Source of the DNA: an uncultured Rickettsiales bacterium
GTDB taxonomy: Bacteria > Pseudomonadota > Alphaproteobacteria > Rickettsiales > UBA1997
Length of the DNA stretch: 12,780 nt
Assembly: GCA_951801155.1 (NCBI GenBank)
Contig: CATOLK010000022.1
Location: 1-12,780, forward strand
Reading direction: 5' to 3'
The notes below the pieces were generated by a model. It was not told the DNA's origin, made no database searches, and saw only the letters and a list, made by a program, of their open reading frames with translations. Of the stretch, positions 6,771 to 12,780 are shown piece after piece; the stretch's first letter is position 1, and every line of letters begins with the position of its first letter. The position numbers and the translations under genes are program-made.

Positions 6771-6811
6771 AGTTTAGTAATTAAAAGTATTTAAATAATC
6801 TAAAATTAAAT

Positions 6812-9067
6812 TTATCTATTTTGAATTATACTTTCTGCACGTTCTGTACTAAGTTCATTAATCTTTTTTTCCACTTTATTAAGTTTAAAATTTATAAATG
6901 TATTAAAACAATTCATAAATGCGTTTAACTTTACTTTTTCTTCACTTTCTTTTTTAAATACATTTAACAAATTATCTAATTTTTCTTGTTGCTCACTATT
7001 ATCAAATATATTTTGTAAATTTTCATTATTTTTTTCTATTAATTTAAAAAATTCTAAAGATTGACCAACTATAATATTTATATCCTTAAATTCTGTTAAA
7101 TTAATTATTTTTTCAGCTTTTTCATTGTTTATTAATGATTCTTTTAATAAATTACATATATAAATTTCAATTTCTGCACAAATAGTCTTATCTGTTAATG
7201 TTTCTACCTTTTCTTCTTCTTTTTTTTCTTTAGTTTTTATTATATTATCAAGTTTAGTTATTTGTCTTCTAGATTCAGATATAGTACCAAAAACATTAAC
7301 CAATTCATTAAAATCTTTTTTATTATTTTTTATTTCATTATTACCCAAATATATTTTTTCAGAAATATTATTTAATTCCAATAAAGCTAGGACTGGATTA
7401 GTTTTTAATAATGTAAATATTTCAAGTAATTTTTTATTATCTTGAGTATCTTTTAACTTGATTGTTAAACCTTGTTTTAAACTTTCTTTGAATTCTTTAC
7501 TCAAATTAGTCATTAAATTAAGCTTATCATCAAAAAATCCACCTTCATTATATTTAATAGTAAAAGTTTTATTATTATTGTTATAATTAGCTTCTCCATC
7601 AAAACCTGAATAAGTTTTTTCACCTATTTTAACATTTGGTAAAACAGCTTCAGAAAAATTTTTATTATTAATAATTATATTTGGATTATTATTTTCATAT
7701 CCAGATAATATTGATCCCATAATTTCTTTATTTGATATTTTACCGTTTGTTATTAAATCGTTAATTTTGTTTTTATTTTCATTAATATTTACTATTTTTT
7801 TTATATTATCTATTTCTTTTAATTTTTTTTCGTAATAACCCCTTTTAATTTTTTCAATATTATTATTTATATTTTTAGAATTATTTTCAATAACTCTAAA
7901 ATTTTCAATATATTCTTTTTTAAATTTTAATTTTTCTATTTCTGCTTTTTTTATTTCAATGTTTATATTATTATCTAAATTTTCGAGCTCGTTTTTCATA
8001 TCTTCTGTAATAAATGACTTTTCAATTTCTTCTTTAATTTCGTTTAGTAATTTATTATAAACATCTTTACTTATATAACCATCTAATTGATCAAGTGATT
8101 TTTTCATAGCAATACATAAACGATTCTTACAGTTAATTTTTTTCATCTGATCTAAATTATCATTTTGTCTAGCATTTTTTATATATATAGTTCTATATTT
8201 ATTATAAACTGTTTTAAATATATTAAAATCAAACTTTACTTTACTTTCAATTATTTTATTATAAATCATTTTTGCTATATAACTCATGTGAGCAGCATAT
8301 ACACCACAACAATTATCAGTTTGAACTCCTGCTGCTATTGAGTCATCAAGGTAATTTTCATTAAATGCAAGAACAAAATGACCGTAATTATTACCTAGTT
8401 GGTTTGTTTTGATAATAATTGGATCTTGTTTGTCTGCATATTGATAACCTAGTAATGTATGCCAAATATTAGTAAATTCAACAAAACTTAAAGCTTTATA
8501 ACTATTAAGTTCATTTTTTTCAATTTTTTCATGTAGATATTGATCATACCAACTGTCATAATAATCACTTTTATCTTCTTTGATATAAAAATTAAAATCA
8601 TTTTTAAAACTATCAGCCATATCTGATTGTACAGTTTCTATATAATTAAAATTATCGTTAGACTGTTGATTATTTTGTTTAATTTCTAATGGTTTTTTGA
8701 TATAATTATTAAATAGCTCATTTATTTTTTTATTATTATTTGTAATAATTTCCCTTAAATTATTTACTATATCTTTTAAATCCGTATTGTCATTATTGAT
8801 ACCTATATTAAAAATATTTTTAAAAATAGTATTTGATAAGTCATTATCGTAATACAATAATAATTCTATAATAACACTGATATAATCATTTCTTTCTATT
8901 TTATCTATAAAATTATTTACAATTTTTTCATTTAAATTATTTTCTATTATAGTATTAACTAAACTAGTTTTTATATTTTCTTGATTCTGATTTTTTAATA
9001 ATTCTTGTATTTTTTTTTCTAATTCATTTTTCGATTTATCGAAATAAACTTCTCTGTTATTTTCCAT
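6812..9067 (-). CDS. Large unrecognised protein with CE-protease-like H...Q...CG motif
   Basis: I recognise no family for this 751-residue, N/K/E/I-rich protein. Residues 1-130 are helical and hydrophilic. Residues 190-270 form the only compact, less biased stretch: ALSFVEFTNIWHTLL, then YGHFVLAFNENYLDDS (228-243), then GVQTDNCCGVYAAHMSYIAK (247-266). The last part resembles the Q-x-D/N-...-C-G-[VIL]-[FY] active-site end of CE-clan cysteine proteases (Ulp1, YopJ and bacterial deubiquitinases), with Q249 and C254 as candidates. H230 or H203 could be the histidine, with D241/D242 or N222 as the third residue. With H230 the histidine-cysteine distance is only 24 residues, and with H203 it is 51; Ulp1 and YopJ have over 60. 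The match is therefore imperfect. Residues 340-440 look coiled-coil; 461-540 look strand-rich. No signal peptide or membrane helix is seen. AAAGGT lies 7-8 bases before the ATG, under a good promoter. A secreted effector or housekeeping scaffold are both possible. Confidence 0.8.
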   Translation of the reverse strand: MENNREVYFDKSKNELEKKIQELLKNQNQENIKTSLVNTIIENNLNEKIVNNFIDKIERNDYISVIIELLLYYDNDLSNTIFKNIFNIGINNDNTDLKDIVNNLREIITNNNKKINELFNNYIKKPLEIKQNNQQSNDNFNYIETVQSDMADSFKNDFNFYIKEDKSDYYDSWYDQYLHEKIEKNELNSYKALSFVEFTNIWHTLLGYQYADKQDPIIIKTNQLGNNYGHFVLAFNENYLDDSIAAGVQTDNCCGVYAAHMSYIAKMIYNKIIESKVKFDFNIFKTVYNKYRTIYIKNARQNDNLDQMKKINCKNRLCIAMKKSLDQLDGYISKDVYNKLLNEIKEEIEKSFITEDMKNELENLDNNINIEIKKAEIEKLKFKKEYIENFRVIENNSKNINNNIEKIKRGYYEKKLKEIDNIKKIVNINENKNKINDLITNGKISNKEIMGSILSGYENNNPNIIINNKNFSEAVLPNVKIGEKTYSGFDGEANYNNNNKTFTIKYNEGGFFDDKLNLMTNLSKEFKESLKQGLTIKLKDTQDNKKLLEIFTLLKTNPVLALLELNNISEKIYLGNNEIKNNKKDFNELVNVFGTISESRRQITKLDNIIKTKEKKEEEKVETLTDKTICAEIEIYICNLLKESLINNEKAEKIINLTEFKDINIIVGQSLEFFKLIEKNNENLQNIFDNSEQQEKLDNLLNVFKKESEEKVKLNAFMNCFNTFINFKLNKVEKKINELSTERAESIIQNR

Positions 9068-9102
9068 ATTATTTACCTTTAATTTTTAATTTATTAATTA
9101 TA

Positions 9103-9130
9103 ATTATACAACATTTTTTAATTAAGTCAA
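9103..9130 (-). promoter_or_regulatory. Promoter of the 751-residue gene
   Basis: On the minus strand there is TTGACT (9125-9130), a 16-bp spacer, and TATAAT (9103-9108), followed by a leader of about 30 bases with AAAGGT (9075-9080) before the ATG at 9067. Both boxes equal those of the promoter at 1432-1459. Confidence 0.65.
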
Positions 9131-9365
9131 GCTTTTTATTAACTATTAGACATTGCCAATTATTACAATATAATTATTATAATATCGTTTTAATATAATT
9201 TTTTTCTCTATTGTAGTATTTTTTGTTTTTTTATCCAAAATTTATAATTTTAAAATTTAGATTTTCCTGAATAGAGAACAAACCAAGAAAATCTGAAATA
9301 TAATGATATACCAGCTATTTAAAAAAAACAAAACAATAAACAGCTTTTTATGTTATACAAATATA

Positions 9366-10306
9366 CTATTTATAATCTTCACTACAAATACTATTTTTTT
9401 TATCAACAGTATCAAACTCAATTCCAACACAATCAAATAAAGTACTAATTATCTTCTTATGTGTAAAATCAAATTTTTGAATATTATTTTCTATTGTATT
9501 TTTATATTTATTCAATAAACCATTATTATACCACAAAAATGCTGGTACAACAGTTCTATTTTCTTCTTTATTTATATAGGCTAAATCTGTGGAATGATCA
9601 GAAGTATAAAATAGAATTGTATTTTTGTCTTTAAATCTTTTTAGAATTTCCTTCAAAACATAATCTGTATATGCTATACTATTGACATAAGCATTATCAA
9701 CTTCCTCTTTTGTACAGAAATTCATATCTTTGCTCTTGCAATAATTTTGAAATTTTGCATACTTTGGTTCAAATCTTTTATTAAAATGTATATGTGAACC
9801 CATTAGATGTATTATATAAAAATTATTGCCACTATCTTTAATAACCGTATCTAAAAATTTTAATAATCCAATATTATATCTTATATCTCTGCTATTATCC
9901 TTATAAAAACATTCATAATGTCTACTAAAGAATATTTTTTATCTTCTTTTTCAATAGTTAAAATCTCTGGTACAATTTCTCTTGTATAGAAGTAACTAGA
10001 TTTTGATTTTACAAAATTCATAACATTTTCTTCATTAATTATAGTTGAATATTTGTTGAAAAAATCGCTTTTTGCACTTTATCCTGTAATTAAAACTATA
10101 TTTAAATTATCTTCTTTATCAAATTTAAAATATTCTTTTAATTTGTTGACATCTCTAATAAAAGGACTTTTATCTTTTTGTGAATTAAATCTCATGAGAG
10201 TTTTTCTTATTTTTAGTATGTCAATCCAATCAATTATAGGATATGATATTAAATAAACTCTGTTATGTGTGGTTCTGTAAAAAAATATTGTAATTAGTGT
10301 AATTAA
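9366..10306 (-). pseudogene. Broken phosphoethanolamine-transferase/sulfatase-type enzyme (EptA/CptA-like)
   Basis: This is the remnant of a membrane-anchored transferase of the alkaline-phosphatase superfamily, which adds phosphoethanolamine to lipid A or LPS core on the periplasmic side. Read on the minus strand, FLLITLITIFFY near 10300 is a last membrane helix. NIVLITG (ending at 10082) precedes a TAA codon (10079-10081) and then SAKSDFFNKYS: the family has GES here, so the metal-binding glutamate codon has become a stop. SSYFYTREIVPEIL contains the expected nucleophilic threonine, and YSLVDIMN follows. The frame then breaks between about 9880 and 9938, probably with loss of sequence. In the next frame FYKDNSRDIRYNIGLLKFL leads to FYIIHLMGSHIHF, YTDYVL, LFYTSDHST (family SDHGE), VPAFLWY and FDFTHKKIISTLFDCVGI. 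The other membrane helices are missing; the frame ends in an R1 repeat. The 145-codon piece at 9366-9803 is not a complete enzyme. Confidence 0.85.
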
Positions 10307-10307
10307 T

Positions 10308-10362
10308 AAAAAATTCTAATCTGAAATGACGTAAATAAGGTGAAATTAAAGAATAAATAATT
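10308..10362 (+). repeat. R1 repeat, partial copy 4
   Basis: AAATTCTAATCTGAAATGACG (split here as AAATTCTAAT and CTGAAATGACG) from 10311, then TAAATAAGG and AATTAAAGAATAAAT, matches the second half of copy 2 and the reverse of copy 5. The CTGGATTCCA end is missing. The copy starts within a few bases of the point where the transferase pseudogene loses its reading frame. Confidence 0.65.
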
Positions 10363-10507
10363 ATAAAAACTACCATTATCAAAATTTAAATTCTTATGTA
10401 TTAATATTTTTCAAATTAATAAAAAAACCAAAAAAATCTAATTATTGAGTAATAATTGTTTAAATAAAAACAAAAAAATTAAAAAACTCTATTGCATTTT
10501 TGTAAAC

Positions 10508-10547
10508 CATAAATACTATTGTATTAGTGATTAATGCAGTATTTATG
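10508..10547 (+). promoter_or_regulatory. Stem-loop covering the holB start codon
   Basis: CATAAATACT (10508-10517) and AGTATTTATG (10538-10547) form a perfect 10-bp stem with a 20-base loop. The last three bases are the ATG chosen for holB. If transcribed, the stem would hide the start codon; as DNA it could be an operator half-site pair. No Shine-Dalgarno sequence is visible before this ATG. Confidence 0.35.
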
Positions 10548-11557
10548 AGAGAAATTTACGGTTTCAGTAGTATAAAAGAAGAAATTATCAAAAATTATAA
10601 AAATAATAACCTTCATCATTGCAACTTAATTTATGGACAAAAGGAATAGGCAAGGCAAGTTTTGCCTATAATATTTCTGCTTTTATTTTATCTCAAAAAG
10701 GAAATGAAGAAATTTTTAATAATGAAATCGAAAAAACTTATAAATTAATGGAAAGTGGAGGGCATACAGATTTTAAAATTTTAGATATAAACACATTAGA
10801 TGCAAATGAAAAAGAAAATACATCAAAAAAAGGTGAAATTAATGTAAATCAAGTTAGAAAAGTAATAGATGATATAAAGTTAACACCATCAATTGCAAAA
10901 AATAAAGTATTAATAATTGATTCCATTGATATGGTAAATGTTAATGGACAGAACGCACTTTTAAAAACTTTGGAAGAACCTCCAAAAAATACCTATATAT
11001 TTCTTATTTGTCACAATATGAATAAAGTTATAAGAACAATACAATCAAGGAGTAATGTTATAGGTGTTGGAAGTTTAGATATTGAAAATTGGAGTAAGGC
11101 ATTTTTTTCTAATGAGGAAATGCAAAGCGTGGAGTTGGAAGATGAAGATATTGAAGATTTGTATAATTTATCTGATTATTCTGTTGGTAATGCAATTGAA
11201 ATTGTAAAAAATAATGCAATAGATTTTTATGATAATATTTTAAATTTACTATTAAATAATAATATGTTAGAAATACAAAAATTTGCAGAAAAGGTTAATA
11301 CAATTGAATTGTTCGATTTATTTTCGAAATTTTTTGATAAAATTTTTCAAAATTTATTTGAAAGTCGTTATCTAATAGATGAATCAAAATTTTATGAAAG
11401 AAGAAAAGAAAAAATTCAGAATATTTTAAAAAGATATGGTATTGAAAGATTATTGGAAAAATATGAAAAAGGAAAAAAACTCTTAAATGATATTGATGTT
11501 TATAATTTGGATAAAAAACATTGCATTACTGTTTTGTTCAACGATTTAAATAAATAA
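10545..11557 (+). CDS. holB: DNA polymerase III subunit delta' with a -1 frameshift in Walker A
   Basis: Delta' is part of the clamp loader that opens the sliding clamp (dnaN, upstream in this window) and places it on primed DNA. From ATG 10545 the first frame reads MREIYGFSSIKEEIIKNYKN, then NNLHHCNLIYGQK, a normal delta' N-terminus (family IxGHxxIK...LPHAxLFxGPxGIGK). It then hits a TAG at 10647. The adjacent frame continues without gap as GIGKASFAYNISAFIL and stays open to 11557, with VNQVRKVIDDIKLTPSIAKN, KVLIID, NALLKTLEEPP and TIQSRS. One more A in the AAAA run at 10639-10642 would join them into GQKGIGKAS. The four-cysteine zinc module of many delta' proteins is absent, and SRC is SRS. 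A TTG at 10619 opens the second frame but would drop 24 residues and half of the P-loop, so I reject it as the natural start. It may be a sequencing error, a slippage-read gene or a very recent loss. Confidence 0.85.
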
Positions 11558-11559
11558 TT

Positions 11560-11761
11560 GGCACTGTCCACTTGTATGTAAAATTATTAAATAATTAAAA
11601 ATATCCTTTTTATTTTAATATTTTTATTATTTGTGTTTATTTTATTGATTTTTCTTTATTTATGTTGTTCTAAATTAGATTTTATAAGTAAACAAGTTTA
11701 ATTATAGAAATAAATAATTTTAAAATATGAATAATGCTATTTGAAGTGTAAATGGTCAGTG
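11560..11761. repeat. Possible small inverted-repeat element after holB
   Basis: CACTGTCCA (11562-11570) and TGGTCAGTG (11753-11761) are inverted copies with one mismatch, and weaker pairing continues inward (11 of about 17). Just outside lie TAAATAATT (left, 11551-11559) and TAAACAATT (right, 11763-11771), which differ at one base and could be an old target duplication. The enclosed 200 bases have no plausible gene. The pattern fits a small non-autonomous element, but the ends are short and a chance match is possible. Confidence 0.25.
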
Positions 11762-11779
11762 TTAAACAATTGAAAATAC

Positions 11780-11807
11780 TTGATTTTTTAAAAAATTTTG
11801 ATATAAT
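11780..11807 (+). promoter_or_regulatory. Promoter of the 145-residue gene
   Basis: TTGATT (11780-11785), a 16-bp spacer and TATAAT (11802-11807) lie 31 bases before the ATG. The layout equals the promoters at 1432-1459 and 9103-9130, apart from one base in the -35 box. Confidence 0.6.
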
Positions 11808-11838
11808 AAACATTATTATTAATAAATAAGGAATAAAA

Positions 11839-12276
11839 ATGTCTGAACAACAAAATTTAAATTCTTTAATGCAGGCCAATAATGCAATGGTAGAAAAAGA
11901 ATCTTATGTTACAGTTGAAGAGGGAATGTTTTATGATTTTTTTAATAAAACATCATTATGGTTAGAACCAAAAGGACACCTAAAAGATAAATTAATATAT
12001 AGAACACAGGAAGGTGAAAATAGAAGAATAATTTCTATGGCAGCATTAAATTGTAAACAATTTTTTAATAATTATAGTGATGGTGAATTAGGAAAAATAA
12101 AATGTAGAGAATTATTTGAAATTTTAAAAGATAATAATGTAAAAGTCAGAATCCATCATCATCCTGAAGAATTTTTACCTTTTCCAATAACTGAAGCTGA
12201 TGAATTAACTAATGAAGAATTAAAAATAGTAGCAGAACAAACAAAAATTAAAAAACAAATTAGAGTATTGGTTTAA
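11839..12276 (+). CDS. Small orphan protein, function unknown
   Basis: I do not recognise this 145-residue protein. It is hydrophilic, with no signal peptide or membrane helix. The first 20 residues are polar (MSEQQNLNSLMQANNAMVEK) and probably disordered. A denser region follows with several aromatic residues (GMFYDFFNKTSLWLEPKGHL, 29-48) and QFFNNYSDGELG. Near the end VKVRIHHHPEEFLPFPITEA has three neighbouring histidines and prolines, then a charged helix and a strand (KKQIRVLV). The histidine cluster alone does not establish metal binding. Expression signals are good: AAGGA at 11828-11832, six bases before the ATG, and a near-consensus promoter. It stands alone, 281 bases after holB and with no downstream partner in the window. 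Codon and base use match the neighbours, so nothing points to recent transfer. That it is a real gene is fairly sure. Confidence 0.75.
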   Translation: MSEQQNLNSLMQANNAMVEKESYVTVEEGMFYDFFNKTSLWLEPKGHLKDKLIYRTQEGENRRIISMAALNCKQFFNNYSDGELGKIKCRELFEILKDNNVKVRIHHHPEEFLPFPITEADELTNEELKIVAEQTKIKKQIRVLV

Positions 12277-12450
12277 TTATAAATGTTTACTATTTTAATG
12301 ATAAAAATTACTTTTTAATTTATTTTTTACGACTGAAATTATATTGTTATTTTGTATTAAAATTTTTTTTACAAGTTTGTTTTGCTAAAAAATCTAATTA
12401 TGAATTACATGAATAACAAAAAAATAAAAAAAGGTTTCTTATATAAAAAA

Positions 12451-12574
12451 TTTTCTACAAAAAATATATATTATAAAAAAGATGAGAATTTTTAATATTT
12501 TTAATGGGAAATATATTTAGAGATGTTTTGGTTATTAAAAATGTTGCTCTTTGAAGTATTTTGAAGTAAGATTT
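12451..12574 (+). repeat. R3 dispersed intergenic repeat, copy 2
   Basis: It starts with TTTTCTAC (12451), includes ATTATAAAAAA and TATTAAAAATGTT (12533-12545), and ends with GTATTTTGAAGTAAGATTT (12556-12574), identical to 6637-6655. The middle is more diverged and about 12 bases longer than copy 1. Confidence 0.6.
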
Positions 12575-12620
12575 AAAATTTAGCGTAAAATTATATTCTT
12601 TTTAGTCTTTAATTGTTTTA

Positions 12621-12650
12621 ATATTAAACTTCCTGCATAAAACTATATTT
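12621..12650 (-). repeat. R2 repeat unit, copy 4 (inverted)
   Basis: On the minus strand it reads ATAGTTTTATGCAGGAAGTT and then TAATAT. This matches 390-415 (ATAGTTTTATGTAGGAGATC, then TAATAT) with about four mismatches in 26. It lies between an R3 copy and an R1 copy. Confidence 0.5.
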
Positions 12651-12670
12651 AAATTTATTTATTTTTATGA

Positions 12671-12766
12671 TTATTTATTCTTTAATTTTCTGTTATTTGC
12701 GTCATTCCAGAGTACAATTTATTAGCGATTTATTGCTTAGAAATTATTGATCTGGAATCCAGAAAT
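12671..12766 (-). repeat. R1 repeat, copy 5 (full length, inverted)
   Basis: Read on the minus strand it starts ATTTCTGGATTCCAGATCAA, passes TCTGGAATGACGCAAATAAC and ends AATTAAAGAATAAATAA, colinear with 157-250 over its whole length. TCTGG-AAT-CCAGA (12751-12763) is a small perfect hairpin. ATTCCAGA (12704-12711) and TCTGGAAT (12751-12758) are inverted copies inside the element, so its left half can fold back. Confidence 0.75.
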
Positions 12767-12780
12767 AAATTACTTTAATA

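Larger units (their letters stand above)
6420..6811. other. Convergent spacer with dispersed repeats and a terminator
   Basis: No coding region is seen in these 392 bases between the convergent hda and the 751-residue gene. They hold an R3 copy (6543-6655), an R2 unit (6656-6695) and a GC-containing hairpin (6742-6770). The first 120 bases are plain AT-rich sequence. Confidence 0.6.
12277..12780. other. Repeat-filled non-coding spacer at the window end
   Basis: No coding region is seen. The stretch holds an R3 copy (12451-12574), an inverted R2 unit (12621-12650) and a full-length R1 copy on the minus strand (12671-12766). No GC-containing hairpin is found after the 145-residue gene, so its terminator is not identified. 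Confidence 0.65.

Noticed and set aside
9259..9294. Inverted repeat AGATTTTC/GAAAATCT below the transferase pseudogene
   Set aside because: Eight mostly A/T pairs with a 20-base loop and no adjacent T-run are weak evidence for a terminator in such AT-rich DNA.
9366..9803. Intact 145-residue sulfatase-like gene starting at MGSHIHF
   Set aside because: The homology continues upstream without a break (FYIIHL before MGSH). The ATG is an internal methionine of a longer broken gene, so this is a pseudogene fragment.
10053..10256. Plus-strand reading frame of 67 codons
   Set aside because: It lies antisense to the clearly homologous part of the transferase pseudogene, with no Shine-Dalgarno sequence and no recognisable product.
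10619..11557. holB starting at TTG 10619
   Set aside because: The upstream frame from ATG 10545 encodes a proper delta' N-terminus that joins at Walker A. The TTG gives residues out of frame with the family before GIGK.

Overview
The window is very AT-rich (by eye roughly 20-25% GC) and uses the standard bacterial code with TGA as a stop. It looks like chromosome from a reduced, host-associated alphaproteobacterium, probably Rickettsiales-like. Three things suggest this: an Hda-type DnaA paralogue (a proteobacterial protein), extreme A+T with N/K/I-rich proteins, decaying genes and long repeat-filled spacers, and a short repeat family whose ends (CTGGATTCCA ... GAATGACG) resemble the small palindromic repeats I recall from Wolbachia and Rickettsia genomes. 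The lineage assignment is inference; the window has no rRNA gene or other taxonomic marker.

Layout. 1-618 is non-coding and packed with repeats. 619-1404 (-) encodes an orphan protein ending in a Nudix-like domain that has lost catalytic residues. Diverging from it, 1581-3172 (+) is a two-gene unit: an HldE/RfaE-C-like nucleotidyltransferase and a GT-B glycosyltransferase, probably for making and transferring an activated sugar or related surface compound. 3463-6419 (+) is a tight replication operon, dnaN-recF-hda: the sliding clamp, the RecF gap-repair ATPase, and a DnaA-like AAA+ protein that starts with a clamp-binding peptide. Convergent to it and separated by a hairpin terminator, 6812-9067 (-) encodes a 751-residue protein with no family I recognise. 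It has a short H...Q...CG motif reminiscent of CE-clan cysteine proteases and a consensus-like promoter. 9366-about 10306 (-) is the wreck of a phosphoethanolamine-transferase/sulfatase-type membrane enzyme. 10545-11557 (+) is holB (DNA polymerase III delta'), interrupted after 33 codons by what reads as a single-base deletion inside the Walker A motif. 11839-12276 (+) is a small orphan gene with a good promoter and ribosome binding site. 12277-12780 is again repeat-filled spacer.

The recognisable genes fall into DNA replication (clamp, clamp-loader subunit, initiator regulator, RecF) and envelope/surface chemistry (nucleotidyltransferase, glycosyltransferase, dead lipid-modifying enzyme). 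The three orphans (261, 751 and 145 residues) share a promoter layout (TTGA[CT]T, 16 bp, TATAAT) not seen in front of the replication operon.

Most of the unexplained structure is in the spacers. There is a roughly 95-bp repeat family (R1, five full or partial copies, both orientations) and two further dispersed intergenic repeats (R2, R3) shared between spacers up to 12 kb apart. One R1 copy sits exactly where the dead transferase gene loses its 5' end.
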